From positions 512,318-576,317 of the forward strand of contig NZ_JAKWJQ010000003.1 of assembly GCF_022761015.1 (NCBI RefSeq): a stretch of 64,000 nt of DNA, written 5' to 3'. A program made the position numbers and the translations under genes. Positions 17,081 through 26,011 of the stretch are shown here, in pieces. Numbering within the stretch: position 1 is the first letter of the stretch; each line of letters starts with the position of its first letter. Below the pieces are notes generated by a model. The model worked only from the letters and a program-made list of their open reading frames with translations, made no database searches and was not told where the DNA came from. This DNA comes from Humibacter sp. RRB41 (GTDB lineage Bacteria > Actinomycetota > Actinomycetes > Actinomycetales > Microbacteriaceae).

Positions 17081-17507
17081 GGCTTTCCTCCGCGAATTCG
17101 TCCAACCTGGTGTTCACGTCGTGTGCCCGCGGAACGCCGCCGATGCGCGAGCGGATGCCGCCTGCGGCATCCAGCAGCAGGATCGTGGGCGTCTGCAGCA
17201 CCCCGAACTCCGTGGCGACCTCCGGATGAGCGGTGAGGTCCACCTCCACATATGCCACTCCGCTACGTTCCGACGCGACGGACGTCAGCACCCGCTCAGC
17301 GATCCGGCACGGTCCGCAGAACTCCGTTGAGAACTGCACGATCGTCGCGGTGTCGCCGAACGGCGCATCCGTGTGCAACGTCGAAGCACTCACCACGGGC
17401 CCTGATGTGCGTCGAACGCGACCGGTGCGAGCGCGCCAGATCACGCCGATGAGCGTCGCGACGAGGACGAGCGCGACGACCACGATGACGGCGATCAAGG
17501 GGTTCAT
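17067..17507 (-). CDS. membrane-anchored thioredoxin-like protein
   Basis: A 146-residue protein with one N-terminal membrane anchor (MNPLIAVIVVVALVLVATLIG, residues 1-21, given as two parts: MNPLIAVIVVV and ALVLVATLIG) and a thioredoxin domain with active site FCGPCRIAERVL. The cis-proline segment is LQTPTILLLD. Topology puts the domain either outside or at the inner face; no signal peptidase site is evident. It leads a two-gene unit with the DUF4395 gene. TACCGT 9 nt upstream of the ATG could be a -10. A disulfide-exchange role is inferred. Confidence 0.86.
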   Translation of the reverse strand: MNPLIAVIVVVALVLVATLIGVIWRARTGRVRRTSGPVVSASTLHTDAPFGDTATIVQFSTEFCGPCRIAERVLTSVASERSGVAYVEVDLTAHPEVATEFGVLQTPTILLLDAAGGIRSRIGGVPRAHDVNTRLDEFAEESHVGS

Positions 17508-17571
17508 GCTGGTCACACGGTATGACCAGGCGCTATGCGACGTCCCTGTGTGACGTATCGTGACGCTCTGC

Positions 17572-17591
17572 AAGCGGCGAAGCCGCGATAG
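17572..17591 (-). repeat. partial inverted copy of the intergenic repeat
   Basis: On the minus strand this reads CTATCGCGGCTTCGCCGCTT, the first module of the repeat family found at 10900-11137 and 40120-40199. Its edge supplies the first bases of the dapA -10 (TAGCCT, 17589-17594). Confidence 0.6.
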
Positions 17592-17594
17592 CCT
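17589..17594 (+). promoter_or_regulatory. -10 element of a leaderless promoter
   Basis: TAGCCT, 6 nt before the dapA ATG at 17601, overlapping the inverted repeat module. Confidence 0.5.
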
Positions 17595-17600
17595 GATGAG

Positions 17601-18578
17601 ATGCCCAACCCAGACAACCCCTTCGGCCAGGTTCTTGTCGCACTGGTGACGCCGTTCAACGCGGACGGCGAAGTGGATTGGCCCGGTGTCGAGAAGCACA
17701 TCGACGACATCATCACGGGTGGGGCCGACGGCATCGTCGTCTCCGGCACCACCGGCGAGACGTCGACGCTCACCGACCCGGAGAAGCTGCGGCTCGTCCA
17801 GGTCGCTCTCGAGGTCGCGGCGGGACGTGCGAAAGTCATCCAGGGTGGTGGCTCGAACGAGACCGCTCACGCGATCCAGCTGTACAGGGCAAGCGAAAAG
17901 GCCGGGGCCGACGGCGTCATGATCGTCACCCCGTATTACAACAAGCCGACGCAGGCGGGCATCCTCACGCACTTCCGGCTGATCGCCGACGCGACCGATC
18001 TGCCGGTCATCCTCTACGACATCCCGGGCCGAACCGGTGTGCCGATCAAGTACGACACGATCCTGCGGGCGGCGAAGCACCCGAACATCCGCGCGGTGAA
18101 GGATGCCAAGTGCGACCTCGCCGAGGTGTCGCGCGTGCTGAACAACACCGACCTTCTCTATTTCGCCGGCGCCGACGAGTACGTGCTGCCGGAGCTGGCG
18201 ATCGGTGCCAGCGGTCTCGTCGGAGTGACGGCGAACATCGCGCCGACTCCGTACCGGCAGATCATCGACGCCGTGAACAGCGGAGACCTCGCCACCGCGA
18301 CAGAGGTGCACAAGAAGCTCGAACCGCTCGCCAGGGCGGTCATGACTCACGTTCCCGGCACTGTCGCCGCGAAATACATCCTGCACGGACTCGGCCGCAT
18401 CGGCAGTCCGCGCGTGCGGCTTCCGCTCGTCGGGCCAGAGGACTACGAGGCGGCGCAGATCGAGGGAGACCTCGATCTGGTGCACGGCATCGAAGGCCTC
18501 GACCTGACGAACTTCAGGCCCGATCGCAACGCCGCCGCCGGGGGAGCACTTCCCAAGGTGGCAGGCACCACGCGCTGA
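17601..18578 (+). CDS. dapA: 4-hydroxy-tetrahydrodipicolinate synthase
   Basis: A 325-residue DapA, a TIM-barrel aldolase that condenses pyruvate with aspartate semialdehyde. TTGETSTL (residues 50-57), the tyrosine pair in VTPYYNKP (109-116), DIPGRTGV (140-147) and the Schiff-base lysine K167 in IRAVKDAK are all present. About 20 extra C-terminal residues rich in Ala/Gly follow the barrel. RNase J follows by 30 nt, the same neighbour as in M. tuberculosis. Confidence 0.96.
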   Translation: MPNPDNPFGQVLVALVTPFNADGEVDWPGVEKHIDDIITGGADGIVVSGTTGETSTLTDPEKLRLVQVALEVAAGRAKVIQGGGSNETAHAIQLYRASEKAGADGVMIVTPYYNKPTQAGILTHFRLIADATDLPVILYDIPGRTGVPIKYDTILRAAKHPNIRAVKDAKCDLAEVSRVLNNTDLLYFAGADEYVLPELAIGASGLVGVTANIAPTPYRQIIDAVNSGDLATATEVHKKLEPLARAVMTHVPGTVAAKYILHGLGRIGSPRVRLPLVGPEDYEAAQIEGDLDLVHGIEGLDLTNFRPDRNAAAGGALPKVAGTTR

Positions 18579-18608
18579 CCAAGCGCAGAAACACTGGAGG
18601 CACGGCAT

Positions 18609-20285
18609 ATGCCCGCGTCGGTATACGATCCGCCCGTACTTGAGCCGGGCACCTTGCGCATCATCCCAACCGGCGGCCTCGGCGAGATCGGTCGCAATAT
18701 GACCGTCTTCGAGATCGACGGCAAGATCCTCATCGTCGACTGCGGCGTGCTGTTCCCCGAACAGGACCAGCCAGGCGTCGACCTGATCCTGCCCGACTTC
18801 GGGCCGGTGCGTGATCGGCTCGACGACGTCGTCGGCGTGGTGCTCACGCACGGCCACGAGGACCACATCGGTGCAGTGCCGTATCTGCTCAAGCTGCGGG
18901 GGGACATTCCCCTGATCGGCTCGGGTCTGACGCTCGCGCTCGTGGAGGCGAAGCTCAAGGAGCACCGCATCCAGCCGTACACGCTCACGGTGAAGGAGGG
19001 CCAGCACGAACAGCTCGGCCCGTTCGGGCTCGAGTTCGTTGCGGTGAACCACTCGATTCCGGATGCCCTCGCCGTCGCCATCAGCACCACGGCAGGCGTC
19101 GTGCTGCACACCGGCGACTTCAAGATGGACCAGTTGCCCCTGGACGATCGCATCACCGATCTGCGTGCATTCGCGAGACTCGGCGAAGCGGGAGTCGACT
19201 TGTTCCTCGTCGACTCGACGAACGCCGACGTGCCTGGGTTCACTCCGCTGGAGCGCTCGATCGGGCCGGTGCTCGACAGCGTCATCGCCCGCGCGCCGCG
19301 CCGCGTGATCGTCGCCAGCTTCTCCAGTCACGTGCATCGCGTGCAGCAGGTGCTCCACGCGGCCGCCGCGAACGGTCGCCGCGTCGCACTGCTCGGCCGT
19401 TCGATGGTGCGGAACATGACCATCGCCGCCGAGTTGGGCTACCTCAAGGTGCCCGACGGCGTGCTCATCGACTACAAGAAGGCCGCCGACCTTCCGGACG
19501 ATCAGGTGGTCTACATGTCCACCGGGTCCCAGGGCGAGCCGATGGCGGTGCTCGCCCGCATGGCCAACCTCGATCACCAGATCGAGGTCGGGCAGGGCGA
19601 CACGGTCATCCTGGCGTCGAGTCTCATCCCCGGTAACGAGAACGCCGTGTACCGCGTGATCGACGGACTCACCAAGCTCGGTGCGACGGTCGTGCACAAG
19701 GGCAACGCGAAGGTGCACGTCTCAGGTCACGCCGCGGCAGGCGAGCTGCTGTACTGCTACAACATCCTGAAGCCGCGCAACGTCATGCCGGTGCACGGGG
19801 AGTATCGCCACCTGGTCGCGAACGCCAAGCTCGCACAAGACACCGGCGTGCCCGAAGAACGCACCATCCTCGCCGAGGACGGCACCGTGATCGACCTGCT
19901 CGACGGTGTCGCGACCGTCGTCGGCCAGCTCGACCTCGGCTTCGTCTACGTCGACGGCTCGACGGTCGGCGAGATCACGGATGCCGACCTCAAGGACCGC
20001 AGGATCCTCGGAGAGGAGGGCTTCATCTCGATCATCGTGGTGGTGGAGGCCGGAACGGGCCGCATCATCACGGGCCCTGAGATCCACGCGAAGGGATTCG
20101 CGGAGGACGACGCCATCTTCGACGCCGTGAAGCCGAAGATCGCCGCCGCCCTCTCGGATGCCTCACACAACGGAGTCCGTGACGCCCACGCCCTGAGCCA
20201 GGTCGTTCGGCGAACAGTTGGCCGCTGGGTGAACACCAGCTACCGCCGTCGCCCGATGATCGTGCCGCTCGTGATCGAGGCTTAG
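18609..20285 (+). CDS. rnj: ribonuclease J
   Basis: A 558-residue metallo-beta-lactamase/beta-CASP ribonuclease, combining endonuclease and 5'-3' exonuclease activity in mRNA decay and rRNA maturation. HGHEDH (residues 81-86) binds two zinc ions; SSHVHRVQQ and a later SGHAAAGEL with VMPVHGEYRHL mark the beta-CASP domain, and a C-terminal domain follows. The ATG has GGAGGC (18596-18601) upstream. Likely co-transcribed with dapA. Together with PNPase in this window it forms much of the actinobacterial RNA-decay machinery. Confidence 0.96.
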   Translation: MPASVYDPPVLEPGTLRIIPTGGLGEIGRNMTVFEIDGKILIVDCGVLFPEQDQPGVDLILPDFGPVRDRLDDVVGVVLTHGHEDHIGAVPYLLKLRGDIPLIGSGLTLALVEAKLKEHRIQPYTLTVKEGQHEQLGPFGLEFVAVNHSIPDALAVAISTTAGVVLHTGDFKMDQLPLDDRITDLRAFARLGEAGVDLFLVDSTNADVPGFTPLERSIGPVLDSVIARAPRRVIVASFSSHVHRVQQVLHAAAANGRRVALLGRSMVRNMTIAAELGYLKVPDGVLIDYKKAADLPDDQVVYMSTGSQGEPMAVLARMANLDHQIEVGQGDTVILASSLIPGNENAVYRVIDGLTKLGATVVHKGNAKVHVSGHAAAGELLYCYNILKPRNVMPVHGEYRHLVANAKLAQDTGVPEERTILAEDGTVIDLLDGVATVVGQLDLGFVYVDGSTVGEITDADLKDRRILGEEGFISIIVVVEAGTGRIITGPEIHAKGFAEDDAIFDAVKPKIAAALSDASHNGVRDAHALSQVVRRTVGRWVNTSYRRRPMIVPLVIEA

Positions 20286-20336
20286 CGTCGATGAGACGGT
20301 GCTCCGGCTCGATACACGTCCGAAACAACTGAGCCG

Positions 20337-20342
20337 TACCCT
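20337..20342 (+). promoter_or_regulatory. -10 element of a leaderless promoter
   Basis: TACCCT, 6 nt before the ATG at 20349. Confidence 0.45.
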
Positions 20343-20348
20343 CCTGCC

Positions 20349-20840
20349 ATGGACGGCCTGATGATTCGTCGTGCAGTGGCGAGCGATTCCGGGTTTCTCC
20401 GTGACATGCTCGTCGAGGCGGCGAACGGCGGGGCGGAACCCCCACGGTCACGGGTCGCCGTTCTCGACGATCCGAGCATCGGGCGCTACCTCGCGCAGTG
20501 GCCGCGCCCAGGTGACATCGGACTCGTCGCCGTCGATCGGGATGACACTCCGGTCGGTGCCTGCTGGGCGCGCCTGTTCCCTGCGGATGCTCCCGGCTCC
20601 GGATTCGTGGCATCCGGCGTTCCAGAACTGACCCTGGGCGTGAACTCGCAGTGGCGTGCGCTCGGGGTCGGCAGGACGCTTCTCCAGTCGTTGCACGGCG
20701 CTGTCAGAGCCGGCGGCTACTCGAGGGTCAGTCTCAGCGTGCGCCGCACGAACGTGGCAAGAAGGCTGTACGTCAGCGAGGGCTATACGGTCGTGTCGTC
20801 GAGCGCGACGACCGATGTGATGGTGCGCGTGCTCGTCTGA
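20349..20840 (+). CDS. GNAT family N-acetyltransferase
   Basis: A 163-residue acetyltransferase. The acetyl-CoA loop is [19 protein letters not shown] (RALGVG), and [15 protein letters not shown] is the typical C-terminal beta-alpha element. It sits between rnj and ftsK, where M. tuberculosis has the acetyltransferase Rv2747 close by, but sequence similarity to that arginine enzyme cannot be judged here. Substrate unknown. Confidence 0.82.
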   Translation: MDGLMIRRAVASDSGFLRDMLVEAANGGAEPPRSRVAVLDDPSIGRYLAQWPRPGDIGLVAVDRDDTPVGACWARLFPADAPGSGFVASGVPELTLGVNSQWRALGVGRTLLQSLHGAVRAGGYSRVSLSVRRTNVARRLYVSEGYTVVSSSATTDVMVRVLV

Positions 20841-20901
20841 GCGGTGTTCGCCATCTGCGAGACACCCGTTGGCGCTCCGCGCCGTTGACACCCGCCGCCG
20901 C

Positions 20902-20907
20902 TACCTT
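20902..20907 (+). promoter_or_regulatory. -10 element of a leaderless promoter
   Basis: TACCTT, 7 nt before the ftsK ATG at 20915. Confidence 0.5.
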
Positions 20908-20914
20908 TGTGTTC

Positions 20915-23713
20915 ATGGCCACGAGCACCAAGTCGACGTCGCGCGCCCGCACGCGCAGCACGTCGGCCGCGCGCTCGCCGTCGAAACAGGCGGCGACGCA
21001 GAAGACGAAGGTGTTGCCCACGCCGAAATCGGAACGTGGTGCACTCTCGCGCGCGTGGCTAGGGCTGGCCCATCTCGTCGGCGGCGCCGCCAGAGCGTTC
21101 GGACCGGAGAAGCTGGCCAAGGAGGAGCGCCGAGACGGCCTCCCGTTCTTCATCGTGCTGCTCGCGATCGCCGGAGCGGTCGTCGAGTGGTTCCTGATCG
21201 ACAACGCGGTGGCGCAGCAGCTCGACGTCTGGACGTTCGGGGGACTCTTCGGCCGAGTGGCGTTCGCGCTTCCCGTCGTCATGCTGCTGCTGGCGATTTG
21301 GCTGTTCCGTCATCCGGCCTCCGTGCACGACAACACACGCATCGGCATCGGCCTCGCGCTGCTCCTCGTCACGGTCTCGGCGTTGTGCGAGATCTTCTCG
21401 TCGCGGCCGCAGCCGGCCGACGGCATGGAGCTGTTGGCGAAGGCCGGCGGCGTGATCGGCTGGATGGCCGGAGCCCCCCTTGTCGCGCTCGCGACGCCCG
21501 TTGGCGCGGCTGCGATCGTCATCGTGGTGCTGCTCCTCAGCATTCTGATCATGACCAAGACCCCGCCGAACCGCATCGGACGCCGACTCGGCGAGCTCTA
21601 CTCCTACCTGTTCGGTGCTCAGCGAACCGACGGCGAGGAGCAGGATGCCGCCGAGCAGACCTCGAAGACGCGTCGCGGCAAGTCGGCGGATGCGGAATCC
21701 GACTCTGATGATGACGAGTCCGAGCAGAGCCTGCCGTGGTGGCGCCGCAACAAGAGCGGCAGGGAGGTCGACCCGAAGTTCGAGCAGAGTGGTCCATCGT
21801 TCACCGAGGTTCTCGGCATCGACAGCTCGGCCACCGGAAGCTTCGACACCGCGCTCGAACCGGCGCCGCAGGACTACAAGACCGAGGTGCTCGCCGATCT
21901 GCGCGATGCCGAGAACGCTGTCAGCCGCTTCACCGGAGACGTATCCCGCGCCGGCAAGCATCCGACAGGGCTCCGCCCCGACACGGCGACGGCCGTACTG
22001 CCGGGCTTCGGTGCTCTGTCGGACGACGACTTCGACGTCGCCGCCGCAGAGGCGGCGAAGCCGCTCGACGGTGTCCCGGAGGCCCCGTATGTGCTGCCGG
22101 CAGCCTCCACGCTCGCCCCTGGAACTCCCGCGAAGACACGTTCGGCGGCGAACGACGAGGTCGTCGCGTCGATCACGTCGGTGCTCGATCAGTTCCAGGT
22201 CGATGCGCGTGTGACGGGCTTCTCCCGCGGTCCGACCGTGACGCAGTACGAGATCGAGCTCGGCCCCGGTGTGAAGGTGGAGCGCGTCACCGCCCTCAGC
22301 AAGAACCTCTCCTACGCCGTCGCATCGAACGAAGTACGCATTCTCTCGCCCATTCCGGGCAAGAGCGCAATCGGCGTCGAGATCCCGAATAGCGACCGTG
22401 AGACCGTCTCGTTGGGTGATGTGTTGCGGTCGGCTGCGGCAGCGAACAGCCATCATCCGATGACCATCGGAGTGGGCAAAGATGTCGGCGGCGGCTTCGT
22501 CGTCGCCAATCTCGCCAAGATGCCGCACCTTCTGGTGGCTGGCGCAACCGGTACGGGCAAGTCGGTCTTCGTGAATGTGATGATCACGAGCGTGCTGATG
22601 CGGGCCAAGCCCAGCGAGGTGCGCATGGTGCTCATCGACCCGAAGCGGGTCGAGCTCACGGCATACGCTGGAGTTCCGCACCTGATCACGCCCATCATCA
22701 CCAGCCCGAAGAAGGCGGCCGAGGCGCTGCAGTGGGTCGTGAAAGAGATGGACATGCGCTACGACGACCTGGCGAGCTTCGGGTTCCGTCACATCGACGA
22801 CTTCAACAAGGCCGTACGAAACGACGAGATCAAGCTTCCCGAGGGGAGCGAGCGCAAACTGAAGGCCTATCCCTACCTGCTCGTCGTGGTCGACGAGCTC
22901 GCTGACCTCATGATGGTGGCACCTCGCGACGTCGAGGACTCGATCGTGCGCATCACGCAGCTCGCCCGCGCGTCCGGAATCCATCTGGTGCTAGCGACCC
23001 AACGACCCTCCGTCGACGTGGTCACCGGGCTCATCAAGGCGAACGTGCCGTCGCGCTTCGCGCTCGCGGTCTCGAGCGTCACCGATTCCCGCGTCATTCT
23101 CGACCAGCCCGGCGCCGAAAAGCTGATCGGGCAAGGCGACGGGCTCTTCCTGCCGATGGGGGCCTCGAAGCCGATACGTGTGCAGGGTGCATGGGTGTCG
23201 GAGAGCGAGATCCAACGTGTCGTCGAGCACGTGACGAGTCAGGCACGTCCCGAGTACCGGCAAGATGTCGCCGCCGCGCCGGAGAAGAAGCAGATCGATT
23301 CCGACATCGGAGACGACCTCGACCTTCTGCTGGCCGCAGCCGAGCTCGTGATCTCGAGTCAGTTCGGTTCGACGTCGATGCTGCAGCGCAAGCTGCGGGT
23401 GGGATTCGCCAAGGCCGGTCGCCTGATGGATCTGCTCGAGTCGAGGGACATCGTCGGCCCGTCAGAGGGGTCGAAAGCCCGGGACGTGCTCGCCACGCCA
23501 GAACAGCTCGGTCAGGTGCTAGGGCGACTGCGGGGCGGCGACAGCAGCGCACAGGCATCCGCAGCACCGAGCCAGCCGCAGGCGCAGCAGACGGCCGGGC
23601 CGCAGCAGGACGATCGCTACGACAACGACCCGGTCGGGGCGAAGTTCGATGACCTCGAAGAGGTCGAGGGCGACACCGACGAGGACGCCTGGGGTCTGAC
23701 CGGGCGCGACTGA
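20915..23713 (+). CDS. ftsK: DNA translocase FtsK/SpoIIIE
   Basis: A 932-residue septal DNA pump that clears chromosome from the closing septum. A basic Ser/Thr-rich N-terminus is followed by four membrane helices (about residues 80-210), an acidic linker, and the RecA-like motor with Walker [11 protein letters not shown] near residue 543 and Walker [12 protein letters not shown]. The C-terminal gamma winged-helix domain ([29 protein letters not shown], shown as family pattern) reads KOPS-like sites. A Gln/Pro-rich tail ends the protein. ATG 20915 is set by the leaderless -10; the open frame extends upstream to 20651 without support. Confidence 0.96.
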   Translation: MATSTKSTSRARTRSTSAARSPSKQAATQKTKVLPTPKSERGALSRAWLGLAHLVGGAARAFGPEKLAKEERRDGLPFFIVLLAIAGAVVEWFLIDNAVAQQLDVWTFGGLFGRVAFALPVVMLLLAIWLFRHPASVHDNTRIGIGLALLLVTVSALCEIFSSRPQPADGMELLAKAGGVIGWMAGAPLVALATPVGAAAIVIVVLLLSILIMTKTPPNRIGRRLGELYSYLFGAQRTDGEEQDAAEQTSKTRRGKSADAESDSDDDESEQSLPWWRRNKSGREVDPKFEQSGPSFTEVLGIDSSATGSFDTALEPAPQDYKTEVLADLRDAENAVSRFTGDVSRAGKHPTGLRPDTATAVLPGFGALSDDDFDVAAAEAAKPLDGVPEAPYVLPAASTLAPGTPAKTRSAANDEVVASITSVLDQFQVDARVTGFSRGPTVTQYEIELGPGVKVERVTALSKNLSYAVASNEVRILSPIPGKSAIGVEIPNSDRETVSLGDVLRSAAAANSHHPMTIGVGKDVGGGFVVANLAKMPHLLVAGATGTGKSVFVNVMITSVLMRAKPSEVRMVLIDPKRVELTAYAGVPHLITPIITSPKKAAEALQWVVKEMDMRYDDLASFGFRHIDDFNKAVRNDEIKLPEGSERKLKAYPYLLVVVDELADLMMVAPRDVEDSIVRITQLARASGIHLVLATQRPSVDVVTGLIKANVPSRFALAVSSVTDSRVILDQPGAEKLIGQGDGLFLPMGASKPIRVQGAWVSESEIQRVVEHVTSQARPEYRQDVAAAPEKKQIDSDIGDDLDLLLAAAELVISSQFGSTSMLQRKLRVGFAKAGRLMDLLESRDIVGPSEGSKARDVLATPEQLGQVLGRLRGGDSSAQASAAPSQPQAQQTAGPQQDDRYDNDPVGAKFDDLEEVEGDTDEDAWGLTGRD

Positions 23714-23749
23714 CGGCTCGCGGTACGGTCTCACATCGGCAGCTGACCG

Positions 23750-23755
23750 TAGGCT
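23750..23755 (+). promoter_or_regulatory. -10 element of a leaderless promoter
   Basis: TAGGCT, 6 nt before the pgsA ATG at 23762. Confidence 0.55.
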
Positions 23756-23761
23756 GATCGC

Positions 23762-24370
23762 ATGACCGACTCCGGCCAGGCATCCTCACCCACCACGCCA
23801 GGCAACTTCAACCTGCCGAACATCATCACGGTCGTGCGGATCATCCTCGCGCCCGTGTTCTTCTGGCTGGTGCTGGCGGATGCCGGAGCCGACGGCGCGT
23901 TGCGCTGGATCGCTGCGGCGCTCTTCATCATCGCCATCGCGACGGACGGCATCGACGGTGCGATCGCCCGCAGGCGAGGAATGGTCACCGATCTCGGCAA
24001 GATCCTCGACCCCATCGCCGACAAGCTGCTCACTTCCGGAGCTCTGGTCTGTCTCTCCATCATGGGTGAGCTCTGGTGGTGGGTGACGATCGTGATCGTG
24101 GTGCGCGAGGTGGGCATCACGGTGTGGCGCATGGTCGAGTTGTCCAGGGGCAACGTCGTTCCGGCCGGCAGCGGGGGCAAGCTCAAGACGGTCGCACAGG
24201 CCGTCGCGATCTCCTTCGCGCTCGCTCCGCTCTGGACCTTCCTCGGTGACTGGGTGTTCTGGCTGAACTGGGTGCTGATGGGAATCGCCCTCGTGCTCAC
24301 CGTCTGGTCCGGCGCCAGCTACCTCTGGCAGGCGTATCGCCTCGCTGCGGCGCGACAGGCGCGGTCGTGA
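23762..24370 (+). CDS. pgsA: CDP-diacylglycerol-glycerol-3-phosphate 3-phosphatidyltransferase
   Basis: A 202-residue integral membrane CDP-alcohol phosphotransferase. The catalytic signature is complete: D62, D65-G66, A69-R70, G79, D83 and D87 within TDGIDGAIARRRG...GKILDPIADK. Members of this position (M. tuberculosis pgsA3) make phosphatidylglycerol phosphate, the first step to cardiolipin, at the inner membrane. Five to six helices are predicted. The stop overlaps the next start (GTGA). Confidence 0.92.
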   Translation: MTDSGQASSPTTPGNFNLPNIITVVRIILAPVFFWLVLADAGADGALRWIAAALFIIAIATDGIDGAIARRRGMVTDLGKILDPIADKLLTSGALVCLSIMGELWWWVTIVIVVREVGITVWRMVELSRGNVVPAGSGGKLKTVAQAVAISFALAPLWTFLGDWVFWLNWVLMGIALVLTVWSGASYLWQAYRLAAARQARS

Positions 24371-24867
24371 CGACCGGTGGTGCGGATGCCACGGCACGGC
24401 TGATCTCGCGGCTCGCCTCGCGCGGACTCACGGTCGCCGTCGCGGAGTCGCTCACCGGCGGCGCCCTCGCGGCCGAGCTCACCCGGCCGGCCGGGGCGTC
24501 CGCTGTCGTGCTCGGCGGCGTGGTCGTCTATGCGACGGAGCTCAAGCACACGCTGGTAGGAGTGGATGCCGCTCTGCTGGCCGAACACGGCCCCGTTCAC
24601 CCCGAGGTCGCCAGGCAGCTCGCCCGCGGCGTACGCGAGCGACTTGCCGTGGGTGGCAGGGCGGCCGACATCGGCATCGCGACCACAGGCGTCGCGGGGC
24701 CGGACGGCCAGGGCGGACAGGCACCGGGAACCGTGTTCCTCGGCCTGTCCTACGGCGAGACGACCGAGGCCATGCCACTCGCACTGACCGGTGACAGAGC
24801 GACGATCAGGGTGCAGACGGTCACCGTCGCGACGCAGCTCCTCGTGGAGCGTTTCGCGGCGGAGTGA
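24367..24867 (+). CDS. CinA C-terminal domain family nicotinamide-nucleotide amidase
   Basis: A 166-residue stand-alone CinA C-terminal (PncC-type) amidase, which deamidates nicotinamide mononucleotide to nicotinate mononucleotide in pyridine nucleotide recycling. AVAESLTGGALAAELTRPAGAS, GVVVYATELK and ATTGVAGPDGQ are the conserved blocks; the Ser of ESLTGG is near the active site. The N-terminal MoaB-like domain of full CinA is absent, as usual for this subgroup. GTG 24367 overlaps the pgsA stop, giving a coupled pgsA-cinA pair upstream of clgR. Confidence 0.92.
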   Translation: MTTGGADATARLISRLASRGLTVAVAESLTGGALAAELTRPAGASAVVLGGVVVYATELKHTLVGVDAALLAEHGPVHPEVARQLARGVRERLAVGGRAADIGIATTGVAGPDGQGGQAPGTVFLGLSYGETTEAMPLALTGDRATIRVQTVTVATQLLVERFAAE

Positions 24868-25121
24868 GACCGGCGAGGGGCGCCCGCGAGCCGGCGGAAC
24901 GGCCGGCGCGGACGTCCGATTCGGTCGGTCCGAAGAAGTCCGAGGATTCGCTGAACCGGCGCCGTCGCGCGCTGCGAACCGGAATAGTACGAGTTTCGTC
25001 TTCGTTACAGCGTGTGTACTCACACCCAAAACCAAGCCATCGATGGTTAGAGTTTCAGCACGATGCGCGTAGCGTTAGTGCATACTTTGACGATTCGATC
25101 GAAGGTTCTGGCAGGAAGAGA
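24868..25121. other. intergenic region upstream of clgR
   Basis: No gene. It becomes AT-richer from about 24985. TAGAGT (25048-25053) and TACTTT (25083-25088) are possible -10 elements. I could not find a convincing ClgR operator (CGC-N5-GCG type) or a clear -35. The clgR transcript evidently has a leader because AAAGGAGG lies at 25122-25129. Confidence 0.4.
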
Positions 25122-25134
25122 AAAGGAGGCTCCA

Positions 25135-25446
25135 ATGATTCTCGTACGTCAGGAAATCGGCGACGTGCTACGGGACTTCCGCCTGCAGAAGGGGCGCACA
25201 CTCCGTCAGGTTGCGAGCCGCGCGAGTGTTGCTCTCGGTTACCTCAGTGAGGTGGAGCGAGGTCAGAAGGAGGCGTCGAGCGAGATTCTCGCTTCGGTCG
25301 CCGACGCCCTCGACACCCCCATCTCGGTGATCATGCGCGAGGTCGGAGACAGGCTGGCGGTGCTCGAGGGCATCGATCAGGTGATCCCCGACACGGTTCC
25401 CGACGAGTTCGTCGCCGCTTTGGACGCGGATCTCGTCGCACGGTGA
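25135..25446 (+). CDS. clgR: XRE-family regulator ClgR
   Basis: A 103-residue helix-turn-helix protein. RQEIGDVLRDFRLQKGRTLRQVASRASVALGYLSEVERGQKEAS (family pattern; core QVASRASVALGYLSEVERG) is the ClgR DNA-binding domain. ClgR activates clp protease and other stress genes in actinobacteria and is itself removed by ClpP. Position downstream of ftsK-pgsA-cinA and upstream of recA matches M. tuberculosis Rv2745c. ATG 25135 is chosen for the near-perfect AAAGGAGG (25122-25129); an in-frame ATG at 25063 lacks this. Confidence 0.92.
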   Translation: MILVRQEIGDVLRDFRLQKGRTLRQVASRASVALGYLSEVERGQKEASSEILASVADALDTPISVIMREVGDRLAVLEGIDQVIPDTVPDEFVAALDADLVAR

Positions 25447-25468
25447 CACGTTCGCCGCTAGAGGCCAC

Positions 25469-25500
25469 GGAACGCCCCGCGATGCGGGGCGTTCCGCCGT
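25469..25500 (+). terminator. terminator after clgR
   Basis: A 12-bp perfect stem (25469-25480 with 25484-25495) and a 3-nt loop. The following bases are not a T run, so it may work as a pause or an mRNA-end stabiliser. Confidence 0.6.
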
Positions 25501-25562
25501 TAACAGACGACAAGACTCCGTCGGTATGCACGTTCGGCGACTCCTACGGTCTTCGCAGATCG

Positions 25563-25568
25563 TAGGCT
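25563..25568 (+). promoter_or_regulatory. -10 element of a leaderless promoter
   Basis: TAGGCT, 7 nt before the ATG at 25576. Confidence 0.55.
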
Positions 25569-25575
25569 GACTGCG

Positions 25576-25800
25576 ATGCGTGCGAGCGAATTCAAACGAG
25601 CCGTCACCGCCGAATTCGGCGAGCAGTACGGAAGAGCGTTGCTGCGCGACCTTGTGCTCGACCGGCTGGGAAACCGCACGGGGGATCAGGCGCTGGCTGA
25701 CGGTGTACCGGAACGAGACGTGTGGTGGGCGCTGTGCGAGGCGATGGAAGTTCCTGTCGCCAGGCGCCACGGCGTCGGCCTTCCCGAACCGAAGCGCTGA
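25576..25800 (+). CDS. DUF3046 protein
   Basis: A 74-residue protein of the DUF3046 family (SEFKRAVTAEFGEQYGRALLRDLVLDRLGNRTGDQALADGVPERDVWWALCEAMEVPVARRHG as family pattern; core ERDVWWALCEAMEVP). It is found next to recA throughout actinobacteria (Rv2738c in M. tuberculosis). Function unknown; the constant link with recA-recX suggests a DNA-repair context. Helical, no membrane segment. Confidence 0.88.
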   Translation: MRASEFKRAVTAEFGEQYGRALLRDLVLDRLGNRTGDQALADGVPERDVWWALCEAMEVPVARRHGVGLPEPKR

Positions 25801-25856
25801 CCGGTACGGAGTGCGCGAATCGCGAGTTCTCGTGGTGCGACACGCCATCGATGATG

Positions 25857-25884
25857 CGAAGAGATGTTCGGTAGTTGGTACTCT
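25857..25884 (+). promoter_or_regulatory. recA promoter with LexA (SOS) box
   Basis: CGAAGAGATGTTCG (25857-25870) fits the Gram-positive SOS box CGAAC-N4-GTTCG with one change. TACTCT (25879-25884) is a -10 8 nt downstream, so the box covers the -35 region. lexA is in this window. Confidence 0.65.
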
Positions 25885-26011
25885 GAGGCCACAGACCTGA
25901 TCGAAGCGAGTTATCCACCGGACCGCACCCTGCATCTACGGATGTCACCGGTGCGACTTACGGTACGAAGCAGCGAGTTCTCAACGACTGTCCCGGCGAA
26001 AGGAAGCCATC

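Noticed and set aside
17067..19718. An 883-codon minus-strand frame
   Set aside because: Only its last 146 codons (thioredoxin-like gene) are real; the rest is antisense to dapA and rnj.
20885..20907. Complete TTGACA/TACCTT promoter for ftsK
   Set aside because: The spacer between TTGACA (20885-20890) and TACCTT is only 11 nt; only the -10 is accepted.
24868..25134. ClgR autoregulatory operator before clgR
   Set aside because: CGC-N5-GCG type spacing is not met by the closest candidates (for example around 24949-24963, where the spacing is 7).
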